Shown here: piece after piece, positions 55,506 to 64,000 of the stretch | How the letters are laid out: each line of letters starts with the position of its first letter | Numbering within the stretch: position 1 is the stretch's first letter | Source of the DNA: Bacteroidia bacterium | GTDB lineage: Bacteria; Bacteroidota; Bacteroidia; UKL13-3 | Reading direction: 5' to 3' | DNA length: 64,000 nt | NCBI GenBank assembly: GCA_014376805.1 | Contig: JACMQU010000001.1 | Coordinates: 18,835 to 82,834 of the forward strand | Position numbers and translations under genes: made by a program | The notes under the pieces: model-generated | What the model was told of the DNA's origin: nothing | What the model saw: only the letters and a program-made list of their open reading frames with translations | Database searches by the model: none

Positions 55506-56291
55506 ATGAAATATTTAATTAACAGGGTAAAGGTATACACTATATACTTTTATGAGTACTTACGTCATGCCGAATTTATCTCGGCTGTAAATGCCGTCTT
55601 ATATATGTTTACCCGTAAATCTTTTTCAAAAGGAAAACAAATAAAATCCAGTATGGGTATTTTTGAAACACGTAAGGGTACGCTTGATTTTCAATACATT
55701 AATTATGCCTACGAAATAGAGATCAAACATTTTATTGAAAAGCAGCAGTTTGATATTTTTTTTGATATAGGAGCCTGCTTAGGAGAATACTGTATATGGC
55801 TTGGCCACAAAGGTTACAGGTGTATGGCTTTTGAACCAGTTTACGACAGCTATTATATGATCAGTAAAAATATTATGCTCAACAACGTTGAAGATAAGGT
55901 TGCAGCTTATAATTACGGTTTGGGCAGCAAACATTCTGTGGAGCATTTTGAGTTAAACCAAACCAATCCGGGAGCTAATAAAAGAGTTGATGAAGGTACC
56001 GAAAACACGCAAAAATTTGAGATCAATGCGATGGATGATGTGTTTGAAACTTTTGGATTAAAACCCGAAACAAAAATTTTGATGAAAATAGATGTGGAAG
56101 GAATGGAAGTTGAAATGCTTAAAGGAGCCACAAAATTTTTCAGATACTTTAACAACATTACCCTTATTATTGAAGAAAAACTTACCGGCGAATCACGAAT
56201 TATTAACACTTTAAATGAGATTTGTGCTTTTGAATACGGCAATGTTGACAACTTTAACATTTATGCAAAAAAGCTAACTAAGCATCAGTAG
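55506..56291 (+). CDS. FkbM-family SAM-dependent methyltransferase, copy 2
   Basis: 261 residues. IFFDIGACLGEYCIWLGHKG (~84-103) forms the SAM-binding loop, followed by CMAFEPVYDSYYMISKNIML and the C-terminal KILMKIDVEGMEVEMLKGAT. It is clearly related to, but only moderately like, the FkbM gene at 44414. The acceptor is unknown; a surface glycan is a guess. It is divergent from rsmI and overlaps the convergent DedA gene by 14 bases. Confidence 0.88.
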   Translation: MKYLINRVKVYTIYFYEYLRHAEFISAVNAVLYMFTRKSFSKGKQIKSSMGIFETRKGTLDFQYINYAYEIEIKHFIEKQQFDIFFDIGACLGEYCIWLGHKGYRCMAFEPVYDSYYMISKNIMLNNVEDKVAAYNYGLGSKHSVEHFELNQTNPGANKRVDEGTENTQKFEINAMDDVFETFGLKPETKILMKIDVEGMEVEMLKGATKFFRYFNNITLIIEEKLTGESRIINTLNEICAFEYGNVDNFNIYAKKLTKHQ

Positions 56292-56919
56292 TTGTAGTTG
56301 TGTCTTCTGTACTTTTTTTATCTTTTTTTAGCGAGCTGATAATGGGTAAAGAAGTAATAAGTACAAAACCAACAATAACCCAGTTGAGATAAGAGAGCGC
56401 ATTGGGGATTAGCTTACCGGCATAAAAACCAGAAGTAACAATTACAGCGGGCCATATAAATGCACCAATCACATTATAAATAAAAAAAATATGTGCTTTT
56501 ACTTTAACAATTCCGGCAAGTATAGGTGCAAAGGTTCTGATAATAGGTAAGAACCTGCCCAGGATTAGAGCAGCACCACCGTATTTCTTGTAAAAGTTCT
56601 CAGCAGTAGTAATATACTTCTTTTTAAAAAATAGCGAATCCTTGCGCTTGTAAAGTGCCTCCCCTGTTTTATATCCAAACCAGTATCCTGCATAATAACC
56701 TGCTATGGCAGCCAAACCAATATAAAGAATTAGGGAAGTGAGCTCAATGTTAAGTACGCCCAGATAACATAAAAGGCCTGCTGTAAATAACAGGGAATCT
56801 CCCGGCAAAAAGAATCCGAAAAATACACCGTTCTCTAAAAAAATAATTACAATAAGTAATACCAGTCCGCCGTAACGAATCAATTCCTCAGGTTTAAATA
56901 AATCCCAAAAGCTATCCAA
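56278..56919 (-). CDS. DedA/SNARE-associated (VTT) family membrane protein
   Basis: 213 residues with about five hydrophobic stretches. The family signature is GVFFGFFLPGDSLLFTAGLL (~32-51), then a re-entrant-type segment GGAALILGRFLPIIRTFAPILAG with the conserved FxPxxRxxxP and GALxWP-like GAFIWPAVIV. DedA proteins flip or recycle polyprenyl-phosphate or phospholipids in the inner membrane. The start seems to be TTG at 56919; no in-frame ATG precedes the first helix. Confidence 0.9.
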   Translation of the reverse strand: MDSFWDLFKPEELIRYGGLVLLIVIIFLENGVFFGFFLPGDSLLFTAGLLCYLGVLNIELTSLILYIGLAAIAGYYAGYWFGYKTGEALYKRKDSLFFKKKYITTAENFYKKYGGAALILGRFLPIIRTFAPILAGIVKVKAHIFFIYNVIGAFIWPAVIVTSGFYAGKLIPNALSYLNWVIVGFVLITSLPIISSLKKDKKSTEDTTTTTDA

Positions 56920-57026
56920 AAGTTTAAAGTTTAAAGGTACGAATTAGTGTTTTTTTATCAAATATTCAAACCCAATATAAGAGAAAGATTTTTAGCATTG
57001 GATATTGTTAGTAATAAAGTATTTAT

Positions 57027-57542
57027 TTATACCTTGAAACCTATGATATTTCTGCCTTTTTCAACTATTTTGGCTTTTACTAACACTTCATCTCTCAATT
57101 TATCTTTGTAAGTCTGTAATGCTTCACTCAGGGCCGGATCAGCCAAAGCAAGAATTTGAATGGCAAGTATACCCGCATTCTTTGCATTGTTAATTGCAAC
57201 TGTAGCAACAGGCACTCCCCCTGGCATCTGAACAATGGACAATAACGAATCAAGCCCTGATAATGTTTTAAGCTGAACCGGAACACCTATTACGGGCAAA
57301 ATACTTATAGCTGCCACCATACCCGGCAAATGAGCGGCACCGCCCGCTCCGGCAATTATAATATTTAAACCCCTGCTCTTTGCACCTTTTGCATATTCGT
57401 ACAACCTGTCGGGTGTGCGGTGTGCAGATACAACTGTTATTTCAAAGTCAACTTTAAATTCCTCCAGTATCTTTGCGGCTTCTTTCATCACCTCCAGATC
57501 ACTGTCTGAACCCATAATAATTCCAACTTTTTTATCTTGCAT
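57027..57542 (-). CDS. purE: N5-carboxyaminoimidazole ribonucleotide mutase
   Basis: 171 residues, class I PurE. Motifs: [16 protein letters not shown] (~8-23), [14 protein letters not shown] with the catalytic His, [19 protein letters not shown] and [27 protein letters not shown]. It converts N5-CAIR to CAIR in purine synthesis. ATG start. The upstream gene's terminator at 57581 suggests purE has its own promoter in the short gap. Confidence 0.96.
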   Translation of the reverse strand: MQDKKVGIIMGSDSDLEVMKEAAKILEEFKVDFEITVVSAHRTPDRLYEYAKGAKSRGLNIIIAGAGGAAHLPGMVAAISILPVIGVPVQLKTLSGLDSLLSIVQMPGGVPVATVAINNAKNAGILAIQILALADPALSEALQTYKDKLRDEVLVKAKIVEKGRNIIGFKV

Positions 57543-57577
57543 ACTTGTAGTTTTATAGATATTAAGTGATAAAAAAC

Positions 57578-57595
57578 AAAAGCCCTTAGCGGGCT
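57578..57595 (-). terminator. Intrinsic terminator upstream of purE
   Basis: On the minus strand AGCCC-GCTAA-GGGCT forms a 5-base GC-rich stem, followed by TTTTGTTTTTT. It lies 8 bases after the stop of the 112-residue gene and just before purE. Confidence 0.8.
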
Positions 57596-57602
57596 CCGTT
57601 TT

Positions 57603-57941
57603 TTATTCTTTTTCCTCGTCCTCTGTTTCAGGTGTAACTCCATCCATCAGGTTGCGGATATCCTGAAGTTCTTCCCGGTTATATTTATTACTGTAATCAG
57701 CAAGCAGATCAATTAAGTATTCAAGGTTGGCTTTACCATCATCATCCGGCATATACAAAAAAGTATAATTTCCATTGTTCTCTATATCTTCACAAGCCAG
57801 TCTAATCATTCTGACCAAACCCGGTTCCTTCAGGTTATCTTTGTAATAGTTACGTAACTCCTGTAATAAACCGGTTATGGCCTCAGGGTTAAAGCCGTCC
57901 TTTTTTAACTCCGCTTTAATTTTCTCTACAATTTGCATCAT
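57603..57941 (-). CDS. Conserved small soluble protein of unknown function
   Basis: 112 residues, not recognised. Predominantly helical and acidic: KIKAELKKDGFNPEAITGLL, LRNYYKDNLKEPGLVRMIRL, ANLEYLIDLLADYSNKYNRE, ending in an acidic tail PETEDEEKE. Two adjacent ATG codons (57941 and 57938) can serve as start. No signal or TM segment. It ends in its own terminator and precedes purE on the same strand. Confidence 0.7.
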   Translation of the reverse strand: MMQIVEKIKAELKKDGFNPEAITGLLQELRNYYKDNLKEPGLVRMIRLACEDIENNGNYTFLYMPDDDGKANLEYLIDLLADYSNKYNREELQDIRNLMDGVTPETEDEEKE

Positions 57942-58215
57942 GTTTTTACTAATATAACTGCAAAATTATATTTTTTAACCTGTAAAAAGCATTAAACTAT
58001 AAATAACATGGCAAGAACTTTTTAACTATCGCATTATTAGTGGTTTTAAAGGGATTTTGATCTATGCCACAGTGTTACATTTACCATTTTATTACTTAAG
58101 TATATTCCCAAAAACCCGACTCATCTAAATCGATATTTAAAAAATGGGTGGATCATATTAGAATAGCTTTATGAATTGTCCATTAATTCCTCTTAATTGC
58201 GGTATAATTGTATAA

Positions 58216-59748
58216 ATGGCCATACTACCAGGTTTTACCTTTAAGCATACAACTCTTTTTTTTCATTCGGTAAGAAAAAGTTTTTTTTTGGCCGAATTAC
58301 TGTGCATTTTTACAGTAACGCTGCAAGCGAGGGGTTCAAGTTCAGTCATATCAATGGCGCTTATCATTAGTAGCTGGCATTTTATAATTTATTATCTCAC
58401 AAAAAAAAGCAATACCAATTTATACCTTTTTGGATTACCGGTAACTTTTATAGCCGTACTTTATTTTAATTCAATTACGGGGCCCGAAATAAATTTTACA
58501 GCTTATACACTGCTACTTTTTTTTTACACGTTTTTATTTATTGAAGTTCCATATAAATACATTTTTATCGGCACTTTCATTACCGGTGCATGCATCAGCG
58601 AGTATTACAAGGGGGTAGAACTTCATACTATCTATTTGTTTTTGATACCCTCACTTGGATCTGCCGTTTTGTTTTTATATATAATACATTTATTGCAACT
58701 GGATCAAAAAAAACTTATAGCACAAAACACGGAACTCTATGAAGCCAAATCAAGCCTCGATGCACTGATTGAAAATACGAAATCCAGTATTTGGTGTATC
58801 GATAAAAATTATTGTTACCTTAAAGGCAATCTGAAATTTAAAAAATCTTTATTGAATAACTTTAAAAATAATGTTAATTATGGAGACAATCTTTTAGACC
58901 TGGCGTTTAGTGATTATGAACGTGAGTTTTGGAAAAATGTATATGACAGGGGTTTAAATGGTGAATCTTTTATTAAAGAAGCCACATCTGTAGAAAACAA
59001 GGAAACAACTTTCAGAGAACATAGTGTAAATCCTATGACAAATTCGGATGGAATTGTTTATGGCGTAAACATTGTTAGCAAAGACATAACTAAAAAGAAG
59101 GGTTTAGAAAAAAGCAGGAAAGAAAATGAACAACTGCTTAATCTTATGATTGATAAAATGCCCATTGGTTTTGAATTGTTTAATGAAAATGGGCTACTTA
59201 TTATGATGAATGAAGTTCAGAAACATAACCTGGGATTATCCAGTGTTGATGAAAGCTTAGGAAAATTTAATGTGCTGGCTGATCCGTTTACAGAATATTC
59301 TGGCCAGCTTACCCATTTTTTGCAAGCATATAAAACAGGAGAAATTGTTACTTTTGAATCTGAAGTAGATTATGATATTCCACAAAACAACAGAACAAAA
59401 AAAAAGGGTAAGTCTTATTATGAAGTGGTATTGTTTTCTGTACAAAATGAAAAAGCAGGTATAATTGCACTCACACGCGACATTACAGGCCGTAAATTAA
59501 ATGAGAAAAAGCTTAATGATCAAAACAAGCAAATGGAAACATATACCTTCACTTTATCGCATGTAATCAGGCGGCCAATTGCTAACCTTATTTCATTAAC
59601 TAACCTGTTGGATAATGATGGAAATTTAAATGAAGACGAGCAGCTCACCATACAGCATATTCATGAATCTGTTAAACAATTAGACGACATTATTAAGAAC
59701 CTGAATTATTCTATTACATCTATAAATCCAAAACCTTATGAGCATTAA
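58216..59748 (+). CDS. Membrane PAS protein with histidine DHp domain but no ATPase
   Basis: 510 residues. Five to six TM helices (~20-165) form an N-terminal sensor. Two PAS/PAC domains follow (~180-295, ending GVNIVSKDITKKKGLE; and ~305-425, ending GIIALTRDITGRKLNE). The C-terminal DHp helix pair carries the H-box YTFTLSHVIRRPIANLIS with His449. Only about 60 residues remain after His449, enough for the second DHp helix and no room for a HATPase domain. It cannot autophosphorylate by itself. It overlaps the downstream receiver gene by 11 bases, so it probably acts as phosphotransfer partner or phosphatase for that receiver. Confidence 0.8.
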   Translation: MAILPGFTFKHTTLFFHSVRKSFFLAELLCIFTVTLQARGSSSVISMALIISSWHFIIYYLTKKSNTNLYLFGLPVTFIAVLYFNSITGPEINFTAYTLLLFFYTFLFIEVPYKYIFIGTFITGACISEYYKGVELHTIYLFLIPSLGSAVLFLYIIHLLQLDQKKLIAQNTELYEAKSSLDALIENTKSSIWCIDKNYCYLKGNLKFKKSLLNNFKNNVNYGDNLLDLAFSDYEREFWKNVYDRGLNGESFIKEATSVENKETTFREHSVNPMTNSDGIVYGVNIVSKDITKKKGLEKSRKENEQLLNLMIDKMPIGFELFNENGLLIMMNEVQKHNLGLSSVDESLGKFNVLADPFTEYSGQLTHFLQAYKTGEIVTFESEVDYDIPQNNRTKKKGKSYYEVVLFSVQNEKAGIIALTRDITGRKLNEKKLNDQNKQMETYTFTLSHVIRRPIANLISLTNLLDNDGNLNEDEQLTIQHIHESVKQLDDIIKNLNYSITSINPKPYEH

Positions 59749-60130
59749 AATTATTCAGATCGATGACGATTTTATAAATAATATGGCCAATGAAAGACTT
59801 TTAAAAAAAATGGGTGTGGATTTTACTTCAAAAAGTTTTCTTGATCCAACTGAAGCTTTAGATTACCTGGCCGGAACTTCTGAAACGTATGACCTGATGT
59901 TGCTTGATATAAACATGCCGCGTATAAATGGCTGGGAATTTCTGGAGCTTTACAAAGATATTAACAAACACATGCCAATTATTATGCTTACCTCTTCGCT
60001 TGATCCTAACGACCAGAAGCGTGCAAAAAACAGTAAGTTGCTTACTGGTTTTTTCATCAAGCCATTATCAAAAGATATGATGTTTGAAATCTTTGAACTG
60101 TGCAAGATTGAACCCACCATGATTGGATAA
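59738..60130 (+). CDS. Single-domain response regulator
   Basis: 130 residues. Receiver domain with acidic pair DDD (9-11), phosphoacceptor Asp57 in MLLDINMPRINGWEF, TSS switch residues (85-87) and Lys108 in FFIKPLS. There is no output domain. It overlaps the 3' end of the ATPase-less PAS/DHp gene and is clearly translated with it, so the two form a signalling pair. Confidence 0.93.
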   Translation: MSIKIIQIDDDFINNMANERLLKKMGVDFTSKSFLDPTEALDYLAGTSETYDLMLLDINMPRINGWEFLELYKDINKHMPIIMLTSSLDPNDQKRAKNSKLLTGFFIKPLSKDMMFEIFELCKIEPTMIG

Positions 60131-60217
60131 GTGTTTAAATGCATTGTATTATATTGATCTTCGTTATTTTGGTTTTATCACACCAGATATTGCCATAGGC
60201 TTTTGCTATCCGCCTTC

Positions 60218-62029
60218 TCAATTTTCCGCTGCCTGCTGCTGAACCCAATCATGCATCAAGGATTTATACTTATTTAAAAACGCACTTCTGGATACAAATC
60301 CGGCATATTTTTCACCCTTTTGTACCGGTACATAATAAAGGTCGGGATGCTCTTCAAAAAAAATCAATAACTTGTCTAATGTATATTCTATATCAACAGA
60401 AAGCATATTAGGAAGAAATAAATCTTTCACTTTTACCCGGTCATATAATTCGGGCTTAAAAAGCACCTGTTTTAGATCCCCTAATGTTAAAATCCCTATC
60501 AGGTTACCGTTTCTTTTTAACACAGGAAAAACGGTGCGTTTGGTTTCCGTTATAGTTTGTGTTATATGCCGCAGTGAATCATCGGCATAAAATGTTTTGA
60601 AATCCGTTTCAAGGATGGCTCTGATAGTAAATTCCTTTAAGATCGTTGCATCAGGACTTTCATTTAACAAACCCTGGTTTGCAAGTTTTTTAGTATAGAT
60701 TGAATCCGGTTCAATTAAGCGGGTTATAAAATAGCTACCTGCCGAAACAATCATTAAGGGCACAAATAAAGTATACCCACCTGCTACTTCAGCAATCATA
60801 AATATAGCAGTAAGTGGTGCACTTAAAACGCCACTTAGCACCCCTGCCATTCCTGCTACCACAAAGTTCAATTCATTTAATGAAGCAAGGCCGGTTAAAT
60901 TTATACTGCGTGAAAAAAACAATCCCATTAAAGCTCCAATAAATAAGGATGGAGCAAAAATACCGCCGTTACCTCCGGCACTAACTGTAAATGCTGCTGC
61001 TACAGGTTTCAATAACAATGTTGCCAATACAAAAAACAAAAATACAGTATCATAACCAAAACTACTTTGCAGTGCTATACTCTGCATAAAACCATCAAAT
61101 TTGCCTGCAAGAATCTGGTTAATCACAAAGTAACCCTCACCATATAAAAGCGGTGAAAACAATATGAGTGCGCCAACTATCGATCCTTGTACAATAGCTC
61201 TGCCAAATCGCTGATTTTTGTTGTTGAATCGGGTTTCTATGCTATACACAACCCTGATTGTATAGGCAGAGAGGAGGCCGCAAATGACCGCAAGCAAAAC
61301 GTAAAACGGAATAGACGTCATTTGCCATGTTACCGGGACAAATAAAATTAACTGTCCGGAATAAAACAGGTTACTGATTACTGCTGCTGTGGCTGAAGCA
61401 ATTAGTAATGGAATGAATGCCGGCACACTTACCCGGTTCAGTAATACTTCAAAAGCAAATATAACCGCTGCAATTGGACTGTTAAAAATGGCCGAAATAC
61501 CGGCAGCCGCGCCACATGCAAGCAACAAGGTCTTTTCATTCTGGCTAACAAATAAACGTTTAGCCATGTTAGATCCGATTGCTGAACCTGTTATGGCTAT
61601 GGGAGCTTCAACGCCAACTGAACCTCCAAGACTTACCGTGAAAGCACTACTAACCAGGTGGGCATAGGTATGATGCTTTTCAATATTGCTTCTATTATAA
61701 TTTATTTTATAAATAATACTGCTTAACCCTTTTTCAAATACTTTCAGTCTGAACACATACCTGATAAATACCAGCGATAATACTATACCGGCAATCGGAA
61801 ACAGCATGTTTTGCAGCCTTAGTTCAAGTGTAGAAGTATTGATAAGCAGAGACTCTATAAAATGTATTGCCCATTTTAAGAGGATAGCTGCAAGGCTTGA
61901 AATAATAGCTACAAAAACACTTGCAATGATTAGAAAATTCTGATTGCTTAAATATTTATTCCGGTTTTTGAAAATTTTATACACCGGGTACTTCAACAAA
62001 AATCTAATATGCTTAATTTGCCTGATCAT
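60218..62029 (-). CDS. ClC-family chloride channel/antiporter with CBS domains
   Basis: 603 residues from ATG 62029 (MIRQIKHIRFLL); a TTG three codons upstream also fits the frame. The membrane part carries the ClC motifs: GGSVGVEAPIAITGSAIGSN (~133-152, with the gating-type Glu in GVEAP), GGNGGIFAPSLFIGALMG and the terminal helices. The first motif usual in ClCs, GSGIP, is not clear. Two CBS domains follow (~465-590), where nucleotides regulate some ClCs. It may exchange Cl-/H+ or conduct Cl- or fluoride; the sequence does not decide. Only 14 bases separate its start from that of menA. Confidence 0.92.
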   Translation of the reverse strand: MIRQIKHIRFLLKYPVYKIFKNRNKYLSNQNFLIIASVFVAIISSLAAILLKWAIHFIESLLINTSTLELRLQNMLFPIAGIVLSLVFIRYVFRLKVFEKGLSSIIYKINYNRSNIEKHHTYAHLVSSAFTVSLGGSVGVEAPIAITGSAIGSNMAKRLFVSQNEKTLLLACGAAAGISAIFNSPIAAVIFAFEVLLNRVSVPAFIPLLIASATAAVISNLFYSGQLILFVPVTWQMTSIPFYVLLAVICGLLSAYTIRVVYSIETRFNNKNQRFGRAIVQGSIVGALILFSPLLYGEGYFVINQILAGKFDGFMQSIALQSSFGYDTVFLFFVLATLLLKPVAAAFTVSAGGNGGIFAPSLFIGALMGLFFSRSINLTGLASLNELNFVVAGMAGVLSGVLSAPLTAIFMIAEVAGGYTLFVPLMIVSAGSYFITRLIEPDSIYTKKLANQGLLNESPDATILKEFTIRAILETDFKTFYADDSLRHITQTITETKRTVFPVLKRNGNLIGILTLGDLKQVLFKPELYDRVKVKDLFLPNMLSVDIEYTLDKLLIFFEEHPDLYYVPVQKGEKYAGFVSRSAFLNKYKSLMHDWVQQQAAEN

Positions 62030-62035
62030 AAATAT

Positions 62036-62043
62036 CAAAGTTA
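62036..62043 (-). promoter_or_regulatory. Candidate -7 promoter box of the ClC gene
   Basis: TAACTTTG on the minus strand is an exact TAnnTTTG match in the 14-base gap between the ClC and menA start codons. A start site a few bases on would give an almost leaderless ClC transcript. No -33 box is clear. Confidence 0.35.
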
Positions 62044-62934
62044 ATGAATTTAACCAATTGGATTAGCGCATTTCGTTTACGTACTCTGTTCCTGTCACTT
62101 TCCTGTATTTCAGGGGGCCTTTTTTGTGCGCATCTGGAAGGGGAGGTAGATACTGGCATTGCATTCCTCACTTTGTTAACCGCTTTATTTTTGCAAATAT
62201 TATCCAACCTTGCCAATGATTATGGCGATAGCATTCATGGGGCAGACCATAGTGGCAGGAAAGGCCCGCAACGAACAGTTCAATCAGGAAAAATCTCTAA
62301 AGAGAATATGAAAAAAGGGATAGTTGCTTTTAGCTTACTGTCTTTAATAAGTGGTATTGTATTGTTATACTTTGCATCCAGGATTATAGGCCGCACCGGA
62401 TCAGTTATTTTGTTGCTGTGTGGCTTATTAAGTATTGTTGCTGCCGTTGCTTATACCAATGGTAAAAAACCATACGGATATATGGGTTTAGGTGATATTG
62501 CCGTATTTATATTTTTTGGAATTACAGGGGTTACAGGCTCTTACTATTTACAAACAGGGCAACTAAATCATTTTATATATTTGTTTCCCGCACTTGCCTA
62601 TGGTTTTTTATCAACAGGTGTATTAAACATAAATAATATGCGTGATATTGAATCGGATCAAACTGCAGGAAAGAATAGTATACCAGTAAGACTTGGATTA
62701 CCCAAGGCAAAAATCTATCACTATGCATTACTTGCCGGAGCAGTTATTTGTTTTACTTTTTTTATTATGCAATCTCAACTTCATCTGCTATTGTTATTAC
62801 CTGTTTTTGGCTTACTTTTTTTAAATGCGCTGGCAGTATTCAGAGCTAAAAATGCAAGCTCTTTTGATCCATTACTTAAGTACCTTTCTCTGAGTACATT
62901 TTTCCTTACTCTTTTATTTTACCTCTCCCTTTAA
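62044..62934 (+). CDS. menA: 1,4-Dihydroxy-2-naphthoate polyprenyltransferase
   Basis: 296 residues, UbiA superfamily, 8-9 TM helices. The first aspartate motif is NDYGDSIHGADHSGRKGPQR (~59-78) and the second is NMRDIESDQTAGKNSIPVRL (~199-218). It attaches the polyprenyl tail to DHNA at the inner membrane in menaquinone synthesis, using chains from the MEP route (ispH in this window). It is followed after 5 bases by menC. Confidence 0.95.
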   Translation: MNLTNWISAFRLRTLFLSLSCISGGLFCAHLEGEVDTGIAFLTLLTALFLQILSNLANDYGDSIHGADHSGRKGPQRTVQSGKISKENMKKGIVAFSLLSLISGIVLLYFASRIIGRTGSVILLLCGLLSIVAAVAYTNGKKPYGYMGLGDIAVFIFFGITGVTGSYYLQTGQLNHFIYLFPALAYGFLSTGVLNINNMRDIESDQTAGKNSIPVRLGLPKAKIYHYALLAGAVICFTFFIMQSQLHLLLLLPVFGLLFLNALAVFRAKNASSFDPLLKYLSLSTFFLTLLFYLSL

Positions 62935-62939
62935 ATTAA

Positions 62940-64000
62940 ATGATCAGATTCGGATACATAAAGCATTGCCTTCAGTTTGCATTTAAGGCACGTACCTCAA
63001 GAGGTGAGTTAAAAACGCATGATGCATATCTTATTCATGCCACAAATTTGCAAAAACCCAACCATACCGGATGGGGAGAAGCTTCGCCATTAAAAGGTTT
63101 AAGTATTGATGCAACAGCGCATTTTGAAAGTGATTTAAAGAACATATTAAACGCATTAAATCAGGGTGAAAGTTTGGAAGATCTTAACTTGCAGCTATTG
63201 CCCGCTATACGTTTTGCATTAGAGACCGCTATGCTGGATATGAATAATGGCGGTACTATGAATTTGTTTGATGCCTCCTTTTTAAACAATGAACCCATTC
63301 ACATTAACGGATTAATCTGGATGGCTGATAGCAATACCATGTTAGCGGAAGTTGATAAAAAAGTAACAGCAGGATTTAATTGTTTAAAATTTAAAGTAGG
63401 TGCCATAGATTTTGATGAAGAATGCAGGATGCTTGAACAGGTAAGAAAAAAATATTCAGCGTTTAAAATAACGTTACGTTTAGATGCCAATGGGGCTTTT
63501 AAAAAAGATGAAGCACTTCAGCAATTAAAAGAATTGCAACGGTTTGAAATTCATTCTATAGAACAACCAATTGCTGCCGGCCAACCAGAATATATGCAGG
63601 AATTATGCAGGAATAGTAAAATAAAAATTGCTTTAGATGAAGAACTGATAGGCTTGGATCCGGAGGATTCAGGTAATGTATTGTTATCTCTTATCAAACC
63701 TGCATTTCTGATCCTTAAACCCACGCTTATTGGCGGCCTTAATAAAGCCGAGAAATGGATTGTACTGGCAAACCGCCATCAAATAAACTGGTGGGCAACA
63801 TCAGCACTCGAATCCAATATAGGCCTCAACGCTATATCACAGTGGTGTTCAACCCATTTATTGCATTTACCACAGGGCCTTGGAACGGGAAGCCTATACA
63901 CCAACAATATCTCATCACCATTAACAATTGATAGCGGAAAACTGTATTATGATAATCGTAAAAAATGGATCCTTCCAAATCTTGATTCTTTAACTTTACG
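62940..64000 (+). CDS. menC: o-Succinylbenzoate synthase (partial at right edge)
   Basis: At least 353 residues from ATG 62940; the frame is still open at the window end. Enolase-superfamily features: EASPLKGLS near 43-51, LKFKVG (catalytic Lys pair near 145), LRLDANGAF and IEQPI with the metal ligands, LDEEL, and FLILKPTLIGGL with the second catalytic Lys. It dehydrates SHCHC to o-succinylbenzoate, the substrate of MenE at the other end of the window. Co-transcribed with menA. Confidence 0.93.
   Translation, partial: MIRFGYIKHCLQFAFKARTSRGELKTHDAYLIHATNLQKPNHTGWGEASPLKGLSIDATAHFESDLKNILNALNQGESLEDLNLQLLPAIRFALETAMLDMNNGGTMNLFDASFLNNEPIHINGLIWMADSNTMLAEVDKKVTAGFNCLKFKVGAIDFDEECRMLEQVRKKYSAFKITLRLDANGAFKKDEALQQLKELQRFEIHSIEQPIAAGQPEYMQELCRNSKIKIALDEELIGLDPEDSGNVLLSLIKPAFLILKPTLIGGLNKAEKWIVLANRHQINWWATSALESNIGLNAISQWCSTHLLHLPQGLGTGSLYTNNISSPLTIDSGKLYYDNRKKWILPNLDSLTL

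Overview
The window comes from a low-GC member of the Bacteroidetes, probably a Chitinophagia/Sphingobacteriia-like or related gliding lineage. The evidence is several secreted proteins with type IX secretion (T9SS) C-terminal sorting domains, including CHU_C/gliding-motility-type tails. It also has Bacteroidetes-restricted families (DUF4292, DUF4286, DUF4834, DUF4468, DUF5723, DUF2795), menaquinone genes, few Shine-Dalgarno-like leaders, frequent TTG/GTG starts, and several boxes matching the Bacteroidetes -7 promoter element (TAnnTTTG). I found no rRNA, tRNA, CRISPR array, intact insertion sequence or prophage.

Layout. 0-2 kb: end of a TPR protein, a degenerate Fic-domain/HTH protein and a DUF2795 protein. 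2-6 kb: menE, a frameshifted secreted-protein gene and a CHU_C-type secreted protein. 6-13 kb: a leftward envelope operon (flippase, dut, sugar nucleotidyltransferase, TPR protein, DUF4292 lipoprotein, EnvC-like protein). 13-17 kb: a TPR protein, DUF4286, and a small membrane protein with a glycosyltransferase-2-like protein. 17-20 kb: rpoN and a WG-repeat protein. 20-25 kb: M6 protease, comF, DUF5723 and glutathione peroxidase. 25-30 kb: ispH and a split transketolase whose two halves flank a von Willebrand A protein. 30-34 kb: a lipoprotein, a SET-domain protein, a repeat-rich non-coding island and a COG2509 flavoprotein. 34-41.4 kb: a tightly overlapping leftward signalling operon (receiver, receiver-PAS-kinase, CHASE3-GAF hybrid kinase with three receivers, receiver, CheR, CheB). 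41.5-49.5 kb: secreted endonuclease I, msrB, DUF4834, FkbM methyltransferase, DUF4468, a second SET protein, exonuclease III, a cytochrome b5-like protein and asd. 49.7-58 kb: a large lamin-tail-domain secreted protein, lnt-rsmI, FkbM, DedA and purE with its upstream neighbour. 58-64 kb: an ATPase-less PAS/DHp protein with its receiver, a ClC transporter and menA-menC (menC runs off the end).

How they work together. Most genes are core housekeeping: menaquinone (menE, menA, menC), isoprenoids (ispH), pentose phosphate (transketolase), purines (purE), the aspartate family (asd), lipoprotein maturation (lnt), ribosome modification (rsmI) and nucleotide hygiene (dut). The accessory layer is extracellular and regulatory: five T9SS-type secreted proteins (one broken), a nuclease and a metalloprotease that could degrade external polymers, and two phosphorelay modules. 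The points most worth following are the transketolase/VWA operon, the ATPase-less kinase-receiver pair, the pseudo-Fic regulator with an operator-like palindrome, the two SET-domain proteins, the lipoprotein-signal-like frame of msrB inside the endonuclease sorting tail, and the 31.6-32.1 kb repeat island. No single locus here is clearly a new defence or mobile system.
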